Shown in pieces: positions 43,712-51,474 of a DNA stretch of 64,000 nucleotides. Source of the DNA: JAPWJZ01 sp964575605 (lineage in GTDB: Bacteria > Pseudomonadota > Alphaproteobacteria > Micavibrionales > UBA2020). Each line of letters starts with the position of its first letter. Position 1 is the stretch's first letter. The position numbers and the translations under genes were made by a program. The stretch covers positions 62,001 to 126,000 of the forward strand of contig CAZNRN010000001.1 in the NCBI GenBank assembly GCA_964575605.1, written 5' to 3'. A model generated the notes under the pieces. It did no database searches and had not been told where the DNA came from. It worked only from the letters and a program-made list of their open reading frames with translations.

Positions 43712-44299
43712 TTAACGCTTCTTGAAAGCGAGAGGTTTGCGCACTTTTACATCGGTATCCAGGCCCTGAGTCATCGCCGCCTTTGCGCCTTCCGCGTCGC
43801 GTGCTTTGTCCTCGGGTGTGCGCAATGCGACACCTGCCGCGGCCAGCGCGTCCGCAACGCCGGACGGAAGGTCCAGCCGCACCTGCCCGATGCTGAGGAT
43901 ATCGATGCCCAGTCTGTCCATCTGCGGCTTCACCTGCTTGAGCACGCTGTCGAGCGCCTGGCCGCAATCGCCCAGCTCGACAACGCCGAGCGTGGAAAGC
44001 TGCTCCCGCGCCGCCGCCTGTATCAGCAAGTTGGCCTGATGGCCGGCATCCATGGCTTCGTAATGATAGGCTTTTGAATCTGTCACTGCGCGTGTGACCG
44101 CGATCGTCAGAGCGGCAAAGACATTGTCCCTGGTCTTGAAGACAACATTGGTTTCCTCGCGCGTCGCCAAGGTGCTGACATGCACCGCACGGTCAAAAGG
44201 CGCTTTCAGGTGCATACCGGGCCGGGTAATTGTTTTCACATGGCGGCCGCCGCGCTCGATCAGGACTTCTTCGCCAGCGCTGCAAGAGACAATAATCAT
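43712..44299 (-). CDS. Short SPFH-type protein with conserved C-terminal tail
   Basis: 195 residues from the ATG at 44299, which overlaps the stop of 44296 (ATGA). Begins IIVSCSAGEEVLIERGGRHVKTITRPGMHLKAPF, an SPFH N-terminal half similar to 41413, but the long coiled coil is missing; the protein is about 100 residues shorter than its neighbours. It ends TDVKVRKPLAFKKR, the shared tail. Last gene of a four-gene operon with three ankyrin proteins that all have the tail, so it may be their membrane-scaffold partner. Confidence 0.85.
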   Translation of the reverse strand: MIIVSCSAGEEVLIERGGRHVKTITRPGMHLKAPFDRAVHVSTLATREETNVVFKTRDNVFAALTIAVTRAVTDSKAYHYEAMDAGHQANLLIQAAAREQLSTLGVVELGDCGQALDSVLKQVKPQMDRLGIDILSIGQVRLDLPSGVADALAAAGVALRTPEDKARDAEGAKAAMTQGLDTDVKVRKPLAFKKR

Positions 44300-45003
44300 G
44301 GCGCGGTTGCGCCTTTTTTGAATTTCAGCGGTGGTTTGATTTTCACTTTGTCGGGCGCGTACATCTGTTTCGACAGCGCATCCCACTTATCGCGCTCGCG
44401 CGCCTCGACATGTGGATAAAGCACGACACAGGCCGCGCCCGCCTTGGCCTCCAGCGCGAGGTCGAAAGCGGTCTTGCCGTTCCTGTCCAGCATGAACATA
44501 TCGGCATATTCGCGGATCAGCGCCTCGACGGCGCCGAGCTGGTTCGATTTTGCGGCCTTCATGACGGCGGTCTGCCAGTCGTGGTCGCGCGCATCCACAT
44601 CGGCGCCTGACTTTAATAGAGTTCCGATAGCGCCCACGTGACCTTTTTCGGCGGCCGCAATCAAGGCCGTTGCGCCGGAGCCGTTATGTGGCGTATCGAC
44701 CGCTGCGCCATATTGAAGCAGCGCGGCGACCGCCGCATCCTGCCCCAGCGCCGCGGCTGAAATGAGCGGCGTATTGCCGTCATCGTCGAAAGGTTCGCGG
44801 CTCGCTCCTTTTTTCAGCAGGAAGCGCACCATATCGCCCTGCCCTTTTTCGGCGGCGAGGTGCAGCGGGGTTTTACCTTTGTCGCCGCGCGTGTCGATAT
44901 CGGCGCCGGCCTCCAGCATGCGGCCGGCATGGTCAATCAGCCCTGCCTCGGCATAGGTCAGCAGGCATTCGTCTTCGTCGGATTGCGCGGCGGTAATGGT
45001 CAT
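44296..45003 (-). CDS. Ankyrin-repeat protein with conserved C-terminal tail
   Basis: 235 residues with six ankyrin repeats (TPLHLAAEKGQ with LLKKGASREPFD, TPLISAAALGQ, TALIAAAEKGH with LLKSGADVDARD, TAVMKAAKSNQ). One Cys each at DECLLT and ACVVLY. Ends DKVKIKPPLKFKKGATAP, a clear tail. Third gene of the operon, one base after 45005. Confidence 0.9.
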   Translation of the reverse strand: MTITAAQSDEDECLLTYAEAGLIDHAGRMLEAGADIDTRGDKGKTPLHLAAEKGQGDMVRFLLKKGASREPFDDDGNTPLISAAALGQDAAVAALLQYGAAVDTPHNGSGATALIAAAEKGHVGAIGTLLKSGADVDARDHDWQTAVMKAAKSNQLGAVEALIREYADMFMLDRNGKTAFDLALEAKAGAACVVLYPHVEARERDKWDALSKQMYAPDKVKIKPPLKFKKGATAP

Positions 45004-45004
45004 C

Positions 45005-45769
45005 TTAAGGGCCCTTGAGTTTCAGGGGGCGCAGCACGCTCACACGGTCGGTCAGGCCGTCATGCATGCCCATCATCGTCGCCTCGGTCAGCGCGATGCG
45101 CGCCAGATGCGCCTCGTGCGCGGCGATCGCGTCCCTGTGCGCCTGCACTTCGGCCGCATAATCGGGGAAGAAGGATTCCAGTTTGGCCAGCACCTTCAGG
45201 GCCTTTGCCGCCTTGGCGAAATCGAGCGTTGTTTTGCCGCTATTCGTCGGCGTGCGCGGATCGATACCTGCGCCCAGCAGCGCGTCGAATGCACCTGCGC
45301 TATCATTTTCTGCAGCCCACATGATGGCGGTCTTGCCATGCTGGTCGGCACGCCCGGGTTTGACGCCACCCTGCACCAGCAGTTTCAGGGCCTCAGCCGC
45401 GTCGCTGGCGGCGGCGACGGTCAGGGGGGTGACCTCGTCCCAATAGCCCTCGCCCTCTACGCTTACCTTACAGTCGATATAGGCCTGCACAACGGCTGTA
45501 TCATTATTCTTGACGGCCAGCATCAGCGCTGTGTTTTCATCTTCGTCGAGCAGGCGCGCATCGACCTGATCTTCGAGCAGGTATTTCACCACATGCACAT
45601 GGCCGTTCAGCGCGGCAAGGTGCAGCGCGGTGCGGCAGTGCGCGTCGCGCGCTTCTTCCGGCATGGCGCCGCGGTTGCGGCATTCCTCAACCTCTTTCAG
45701 GTCGCCCTTGGCGGCAGCGGCGAGGAATTTCTGGTGTAATTCCGTCTTTGTTTCGTAATGGTAACTCAT
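45005..45769 (-). CDS. Ankyrin-repeat protein with conserved C-terminal tail
   Basis: 254 residues with about five ankyrin repeats (TALHLAALNGH, TALMLAVKNND, TPLTVAAASDA, TAIMWAAENDS with LLGAGIDPRTPT). The C-terminus TDRVSVLRPLKLKGP is the most compact copy of the tail. Its ATG overlaps the stop of 45766. Confidence 0.9.
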   Translation of the reverse strand: MSYHYETKTELHQKFLAAAAKGDLKEVEECRNRGAMPEEARDAHCRTALHLAALNGHVHVVKYLLEDQVDARLLDEDENTALMLAVKNNDTAVVQAYIDCKVSVEGEGYWDEVTPLTVAAASDAAEALKLLVQGGVKPGRADQHGKTAIMWAAENDSAGAFDALLGAGIDPRTPTNSGKTTLDFAKAAKALKVLAKLESFFPDYAAEVQAHRDAIAAHEAHLARIALTEATMMGMHDGLTDRVSVLRPLKLKGP

Positions 45770-47133
45770 GGCCCGTCACCGCCCGGTGTTTTCATCTTCA
45801 CCTTGATGGCCCTGACAGTCTTGATGGCGCGCAGGCTGCCCTGGTCCTGCACGCGCGCGTCAAGCTCGGGCAGGTAGGATTGCAAGAACTTCGTCGCTTC
45901 TGCCGCACGGTAATCGGCCTTGTGGATATCGGTCACCGTCTGCCCTGCGGCGTTCTTGAAGCCCGGGTGCGCGCCGAGGTCGAGCAGTTTTTTCATCATA
46001 TCGGTGCGGTTGAACGGCACCATCATCAACGCCGTCCGGCCTGACGTGTCCTGCAAATCCAGCGTCGCCTTTGTACCCAGAAGCAGGTCGACGTTACGGT
46101 CGTCACTGCCGAGGCAGGCCAGCATCAGCGGCGTCTGTTTCTGCGCGCCGGTCGGCTGGTCAGGATCCGCGCCCGTTTCGACCAGCAGTTTCGACACGCG
46201 GTAATTTTTCGCCTGCAGCGCGATGCCGAGCGGCGTATCGCCTTCGCCGTTGTGGACGTTAAGCTCGGGTTTTTGTTCCAGCAGGAATTCGATAATGTCC
46301 ATGTTTTTGGAGCGCACGGCAAGGTGCAGCGCCATTTTGCCGTCACTGTCAGGCTTGTTGACATCAGCACCAGCCTCGATCGCGGCCCTGACCGCGCTGA
46401 AGACGCCATCTGCGCAGGCCGCCACAAGCGCGGATTGCACATCGCCCGCGCCGTTCAACACGTTCAGGCAGCGTTGCGCGCGACCGCGTTGCGCGAAGTC
46501 ATGCGCCGTGCTGCCGGCCTTCGTTTTCTTTTCAAGGTCTGCGCCCGCGCGCGTCAGCATATCGAGGCATTCGGCATGGCCGCCGCCTGCCGCGCGCATC
46601 GCGGCCGTCACGCCGTTGCAGTCGGTTGCGTTAATGTCGACGCGGCGCGTGATCAGGCGCTGCAGCAGTTTTTCGCAGCCCTTGTGCGCAGCGGTGATGA
46701 TGGGGGTCTCGAGGATTTTGGGGATGGCATGTTCGGGGTTCGCGCCCGCCGACAGCAGCATGCCCGCGATTACTTGCTCGCCTCGCTCGGCAGCAAGGTT
46801 GATGGGTGCATAGCCACGGGCGTCTTCCGCATTTACATCTGCTTTCGTCAGGATAAGGTGGCGCACCACCTGAGCCTCGCCCGAGCGCACGGCAAGGTGC
46901 AGCGCGCTGTCGCCGTTGGCGGCGGTTGTATTCACGGCAGCGCCCAGGCCCAGTGCGCGCTTGACCTTGTCGAGGTCGCCTTCCTTCGCGCCTGCCAGCA
47001 GCAGTTCCGCCGGTTGCGTTTCGACCACGGCCGCGCTCAATTGCTTCAGCGCGCCGTCGAGGTCGGTAAAATTATCCTCGTCCTCTTCGCCGAAAACGAT
47101 ATTTACGCCGGGCACGCCGGTTATATTTGTCAT
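45766..47133 (-). CDS. Long ankyrin-repeat protein with conserved C-terminal tail
   Basis: 455 residues with ten to eleven ankyrin repeats (SALHLAVRSGE, APINLAAERGE with LLSAGANPEHAI, TAAMRAAGGGH, MALHLAVRSKN with LLEQKPELNVHN, TPLGIALQAKN, TPLMLACLGSD, TALMMVPFNRT). Ends RAIKTVRAIKVKMKTPGGDGP, the shared tail with a Gly/Pro extension. First gene of the operon 45766-45005-44296-43712, transcribed from the promoter at 47170-47198. Confidence 0.9.
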   Translation of the reverse strand: MTNITGVPGVNIVFGEEDEDNFTDLDGALKQLSAAVVETQPAELLLAGAKEGDLDKVKRALGLGAAVNTTAANGDSALHLAVRSGEAQVVRHLILTKADVNAEDARGYAPINLAAERGEQVIAGMLLSAGANPEHAIPKILETPIITAAHKGCEKLLQRLITRRVDINATDCNGVTAAMRAAGGGHAECLDMLTRAGADLEKKTKAGSTAHDFAQRGRAQRCLNVLNGAGDVQSALVAACADGVFSAVRAAIEAGADVNKPDSDGKMALHLAVRSKNMDIIEFLLEQKPELNVHNGEGDTPLGIALQAKNYRVSKLLVETGADPDQPTGAQKQTPLMLACLGSDDRNVDLLLGTKATLDLQDTSGRTALMMVPFNRTDMMKKLLDLGAHPGFKNAAGQTVTDIHKADYRAAEATKFLQSYLPELDARVQDQGSLRAIKTVRAIKVKMKTPGGDGP

Positions 47134-47169
47134 TCACACACCCTGGTTCGGGAATCAAAAAGCTGAACT

Positions 47170-47198
47170 ATTATAGTATGTTAGCTTTGGAGAGTCAA
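47170..47198 (-). promoter_or_regulatory. Consensus sigma70 promoter of the ankyrin/SPFH operon
   Basis: On the minus strand TTGACT (47193-47198), 17-base spacer, TATAAT (47170-47175), about 37 bases before the ATG at 47133. Near-perfect consensus suggests strong constitutive expression; no inverted repeat is seen over it. Confidence 0.75.
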
Positions 47199-47266
47199 GA
47201 ATTATGGCAAATATTTACGCGATTAAAGCCTTGTTTTTCATGTAGTTAACAGGCTATACCCCTTTC

Positions 47267-48175
47267 ATGACCAAGCCCCTTAAAATCGGCACGCGCGGCA
47301 GTCCGCTGGCGCTGGCCCAGACAAAGCTCCTGATTTCCTCGCTGCAGGCCAAACATCCGGGCCTGACCGCCGAGATCGTGACTATCACCACTTCTGGCGA
47401 CCGCATCCAGGACAGGCCGCTGTCGGAAGCGGGCGGCAAGGGGCTCTTCACCAAGGAAATCGAGGACGCGCTGCTGGCAGGCGACATCGACTGCGCCGTG
47501 CATTCGATGAAAGATATGCCGACGCAACTGCCCGCGGGCCTTATCATCCCCTGCCTCCTGCCGCGCGAAGACCCGCGCGATGCTTTCTTTTCTCTGAAGG
47601 CGAAAACGCTGGATGACCTGCCCAAGGGCTCCGTCGTCGGCACCTCGTCGCTGCGCCGCCAGTCGATTATCCTGGCCAAGCGCCCGGATTTGAAGGTCGT
47701 CACCTTCCGCGGCAACGTCGGCACACGCCTGAAAAAACTGCAGGAAGGCGTTGTCGATGCGACGCTGCTGGCCGTCGCGGGGCTTAAGCGTCTCGGGCAG
47801 GAAAATTTAATCCAGACCATCCTCGAGCCCGAGGTCATGCTGCCTGCGGTCGCACAGGGCGCCGTCGGCATCGAGGTGCGAGAGTCAGACCGTGATACGC
47901 AAAAGCTGCTGGAGGCCGTGCATTGCTACACGACCGAATTGCGCGTCACGGCCGAGCGCGCTTTCCTTGCCGCGATGGACGGCTCATGCCGCACGCCGCT
48001 AGCAGCCCTGATGTCGGCGCCAGACCCGCACAACCGCGCGCGTTTCGACGCACTGAAGGCCGCGCCGGACGGCAGCAGCGTGAAGGAAGTCTCCTACATG
48101 ATGAATATTACAAATCCGCACGAGGCGAAGACGCTGGGCGAAACCGCCGCCCGCGACCTGCTGAAAAGCGCTTAA
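47267..48175 (+). CDS. hemC: Hydroxymethylbilane synthase (porphobilinogen deaminase)
   Basis: 302 residues, full length. KIGTRGSPLALAQ at the N-terminus, HSMKDMP, GTSSLRRQ and FRGNVGTRL are substrate-binding signatures; Cys in DGSCRTPLAAL carries the dipyrromethane cofactor. It polymerises four porphobilinogen molecules to hydroxymethylbilane, the substrate of HemD encoded at 49055. Divergent from the ankyrin operon. Confidence 0.98.
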   Translation: MTKPLKIGTRGSPLALAQTKLLISSLQAKHPGLTAEIVTITTSGDRIQDRPLSEAGGKGLFTKEIEDALLAGDIDCAVHSMKDMPTQLPAGLIIPCLLPREDPRDAFFSLKAKTLDDLPKGSVVGTSSLRRQSIILAKRPDLKVVTFRGNVGTRLKKLQEGVVDATLLAVAGLKRLGQENLIQTILEPEVMLPAVAQGAVGIEVRESDRDTQKLLEAVHCYTTELRVTAERAFLAAMDGSCRTPLAALMSAPDPHNRARFDALKAAPDGSSVKEVSYMMNITNPHEAKTLGETAARDLLKSA

Positions 48176-48879
48176 TAATAATCCGGCCCGAAACGGCGGC
48201 GGCGGAATTCGTCATAGGCCTCGAACTGGCGTTTCAGTTCATACTGGCGGTCGATGTCGCGCATCGTGTCCATCGCCGGCACCCAGTAGAGCGGCGCGGT
48301 TTTTTCCAGTTTTACGTTCAGCGCCTGCCAGGCCGGGTCCTTGCGCACGACCGTGCCTGTATTTCCGTCCAGCCATGACTGTATATCGCGCGTATTGAAA
48401 TCGCTGGCCACGCCCAGCAGCACATCATAAAGTCCGAACCGGTCGTCCGGCTGTATCTTCAGTTTTTCGATTTCGGGGTTGTGCGTTTCCAGCAGCGCGC
48501 GCATCCGGTTCATTTTTTCCAGCATCTGCTCTTCGGTGATATCGCCGCGCATCTCGGCGTGCCAGAGCACCTGCGTATAGGCCTGCAGGGTTTTGGCGGT
48601 CAGGCGTTTGGGCATTTTGTACCGCCCGGCGATGCCGGCCAGCCCGAACTGCTTTTCCAGCTCCAGCGGCGCCTGGCGGAAGGACCGCAGGGGGAGGAAC
48701 AGGGGGATGGTCGAGCCGCCCGATTTGGTCTGCAGGACGTAATAGGTTTTACCATCCGTCCCGACCTTCCGCTCCTCCGCTACACGCTTGTAGTGGCGGA
48801 TGGTGGCATAGGCTTCCCTGACCAACGGATGCGTTGATTCGGGTTTAGGCGGCACAGGGGGTGTTGAATCGGGAGACAT
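48172..48879 (-). CDS. Cytosolic protein of unknown function between hemC and hemD
   Basis: 235 residues on the opposite strand, with its stop overlapping the end of hemC by four bases. Pro-rich start (STPPVPPKPES), a short beta region (YYVLQTKSGGSTIPLFLPLRSF), then helices (ITEEQMLEKMNRMRALLETHN) and a Tyr/Arg-rich end (EFRRRRFGPDYY). No family recognised. It interrupts the hemC-hemD order. Confidence 0.72.
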   Translation of the reverse strand: MSPDSTPPVPPKPESTHPLVREAYATIRHYKRVAEERKVGTDGKTYYVLQTKSGGSTIPLFLPLRSFRQAPLELEKQFGLAGIAGRYKMPKRLTAKTLQAYTQVLWHAEMRGDITEEQMLEKMNRMRALLETHNPEIEKLKIQPDDRFGLYDVLLGVASDFNTRDIQSWLDGNTGTVVRKDPAWQALNVKLEKTAPLYWVPAMDTMRDIDRQYELKRQFEAYDEFRRRRFGPDYY

Positions 48880-49054
48880 CTGCCTGTTTTACGCAATATT
48901 ATGTCTAATCTCAAGCCTTTTGTGCCTGTACGCGTCCTAAAGCATTGGAAAAAAGCGCTATTAAACGAAACTTGACACAAAGCTGCTATGATAAGAACCA
49001 GACACGTACACCGGCAAAACACCGGAAGTGTCAGGGTGGGAGAGTATAAAGGGC

Positions 49055-51469
49055 ATGAAATCCGTTCTGGTCACGCGCCCGCAGCCTGCGGGGGGCGAGC
49101 TTGCCGACAAGCTGCGCCGCGAAGGGTTCAGCGTCTGGCTGGCCCCGATGACGGAATATGTCGATCTGCCCGCCGAGGTGCCGGACATTGGCCGCTACCA
49201 AGCCCTTATATTTACCTCCGCGCAGGGCGTTATCAGCTTCGCCCGCCGTTTCCAGGAACGCCTGCCGATCGTCTTTGCCGTGGGCGATGCGACGGCGCAG
49301 GCGGCCTCCAAGGCCGGCTTTACGCGCGTCTATTCCGCGGCGGGTGACGGGCATGACCTGGCAGAACTGGTCAGGGACAAGAAAACCGATCTGCATCTTG
49401 AACGCCTGTTACATGTCTGCGGCGAAGACACCGCGCAGGATATCGGCGAGATGCTGGCGGGCAGCGGGCTTGTCGTGACGCGCGTGCCTGTCTACAAGGC
49501 CAAATTCCTCGACAAACTGCCCGACGACGTGGGGCAGGCGCTGGCCGAAGGCGATATCACCACGGTCACGTTATTTTCCGCGCGCACCGCCGCCAATTTC
49601 GCGCGGCTGATGCAGGGCGATGATTTAAGGGGCGTCAGCCGCGACCTCGAAGCCGTCTGCCTTTCCGACCGCGTCGCGGCGGAAATCGACGGGCTGGACT
49701 GGAAATCGGTCGTCGTCGCCAATACGCCGCAGATGGAATCGGTCATCGACCTGCTGCGCGAAAAAGACGACGGCCATGCGGCGGGCGCGCCCCTGCCGGC
49801 GGAACCCGTGATCGAGGCCTTCGGCGGCCTGCGCCCGCTTGCCAACCGTCTCGACATCACGGCCTCGACCGTGCAAGGGTGGAAGAAACGCGGCGTCATC
49901 CCGGAAAACAGGGTGGAGGCCGTGATCGCCGCCGCCCGCGCCTCCGGCATCGACCTCGACAGCTTATGGTTAAAAGGGAAGAACGATATGACCGACGACG
50001 ATAAATCCGAAGACGGCAAATCATCCGGCTCGGCTACCGGGTCTTCGGGCACGGGTTCATCCGGCAAGTCTTCCGCAGGCGGCAGGGACGACAAGCAATA
50101 TAAGGAACGCCGTCGCACCGACGACCGCCGGCAAAAACGTGCCCTGATCGACCGCACCGGCACGGTGCGCGCAGACACCTATAACGGCCCCGACCGCCGC
50201 ACCGGCCTCGACCGCCGTGCGTACGAGGCGCGCCAGAGCGCCCGCATCAGGGGCGAGAAATGGCGCATCTTCAACCGCTCCCTCATCATGGGCGCGTTCT
50301 TCACCGCGGCCATGCTCTATGCCGGCGCCTTCCTGCTGGCGCCCGAGCTGTTCGAGGCCAACAAGGAGGCCACGAAGATCAAGCAGATGGAAGCGCAGAT
50401 GACCGACCTGCAGAAAAAAATGCTCGAGATGCAGAAGAAGCAGGAAGACCATAGCTCGTCGCTCGGCAACATGATCAGCCGCCAGATCGGCAGCATGGAG
50501 AACAGCGCCGCCGCCGTGTCCTCGACCGTCGGCACGATTTCCGACGTCGCGACCGCCGTGGCGCAGAAAACCGAAACCGGCCGCGCCGTATCGGAGATTT
50601 TCAAGGTGCTGTCGAACATCAACCAGCTGAACAAGACGCCGGACGGCCGCAAGACGGTCAAGAGCGCGATGGACGTGCTGAAAGTTGTGTTAAGCGGCGC
50701 CTATAGCGGCGACCCCACGGGGCTGGTCGATGCGGCACGCAAGCAGGACCCGGCTCTCGCCAAAATCATCGGCAACGTCGAGGCAAAGGACGTGGGTGCC
50801 GCAGCTATGCTGCTGGCGCTGAACGAATTCCGCGGCAACGTCTCGACCCACCAGACTTTCGACCAGGACCTTGCCGTGCTGCAAAAACTGGCCGGCAACG
50901 ACCCGCAGCTGCAAAAGGCGCTGCTGCAGCTTGCGCCCTACGCTAAACAGGGCGTGCTGTCGCGCGAGGAACTGCAGCTGCAGTTCAAGGACCTTGCGAC
51001 CGATATCGTCATGGCCAAGCTGAAAGGGCAGGATTTGTCCGTACAAGGCGAGGTGCTGAAGCGCCTCGGCACACTCGTGAAAATGCGACGCGTTGACGAT
51101 ATCAAGGGCACGACGGTCGACGCCGTTGTCGCCCGCGCGCAACTGATGCTGAACAAGGGCGACGTGCAGGGCGCGATGCGCGAGTTGAACACGCTGGAAG
51201 GCCAGCCCGCAGCGGTCGCGGAACCCTGGATGCAAAAGGCGGCCGGCAACGTGATTGCCGACGATACCATGCTACGCGTCACGCAGGCGATCTTCGAGCA
51301 GATCCAGCAGACCACCGGCTTCTCGCTCGAGAACGCGATACAAGGCATCACCCAGCCGCTGAAGGGCGGTTATAACGCTGTGCCCTACCTGTCGCCCGGC
51401 GCGCAGGGCGGCGGCGGCCCGCTGATTGGCGGCGGGGGCGGCCCGGTCGACATGGGCGGCGGGGAATAA
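49055..51469 (+). CDS. hemD: Uroporphyrinogen-III synthase fused to HTH and Mic60 (mitofilin) domains
   Basis: 804 residues. Residues 1-243 are HemD (KSVLVTRPQPAGGEL, LIFTSAQGV, FAVGDATA), which cyclises hydroxymethylbilane. Residues 250-305 form a helix-turn-helix (FGGLRPLANRLDITASTVQGWKKRG). A Ser/Gly linker and a very basic region follow, then a transmembrane helix at about 409-428, a coiled coil (432-465) and a C-terminal helical domain with the mitofilin-type RRVDD and GDVQGAMRELNTLEG segments. Mic60 shapes inner-membrane invaginations and contacts the outer membrane. An internal ATG at 49988 preceded by AGGGAAG could give a separate Mic60 product. ATG at 49055 chosen over a GTG at 49028. 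Confidence 0.88.
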   Translation: MKSVLVTRPQPAGGELADKLRREGFSVWLAPMTEYVDLPAEVPDIGRYQALIFTSAQGVISFARRFQERLPIVFAVGDATAQAASKAGFTRVYSAAGDGHDLAELVRDKKTDLHLERLLHVCGEDTAQDIGEMLAGSGLVVTRVPVYKAKFLDKLPDDVGQALAEGDITTVTLFSARTAANFARLMQGDDLRGVSRDLEAVCLSDRVAAEIDGLDWKSVVVANTPQMESVIDLLREKDDGHAAGAPLPAEPVIEAFGGLRPLANRLDITASTVQGWKKRGVIPENRVEAVIAAARASGIDLDSLWLKGKNDMTDDDKSEDGKSSGSATGSSGTGSSGKSSAGGRDDKQYKERRRTDDRRQKRALIDRTGTVRADTYNGPDRRTGLDRRAYEARQSARIRGEKWRIFNRSLIMGAFFTAAMLYAGAFLLAPELFEANKEATKIKQMEAQMTDLQKKMLEMQKKQEDHSSSLGNMISRQIGSMENSAAAVSSTVGTISDVATAVAQKTETGRAVSEIFKVLSNINQLNKTPDGRKTVKSAMDVLKVVLSGAYSGDPTGLVDAARKQDPALAKIIGNVEAKDVGAAAMLLALNEFRGNVSTHQTFDQDLAVLQKLAGNDPQLQKALLQLAPYAKQGVLSREELQLQFKDLATDIVMAKLKGQDLSVQGEVLKRLGTLVKMRRVDDIKGTTVDAVVARAQLMLNKGDVQGAMRELNTLEGQPAAVAEPWMQKAAGNVIADDTMLRVTQAIFEQIQQTTGFSLENAIQGITQPLKGGYNAVPYLSPGAQGGGGPLIGGGGGPVDMGGGE

Positions 51470-51474
51470 CAAAG

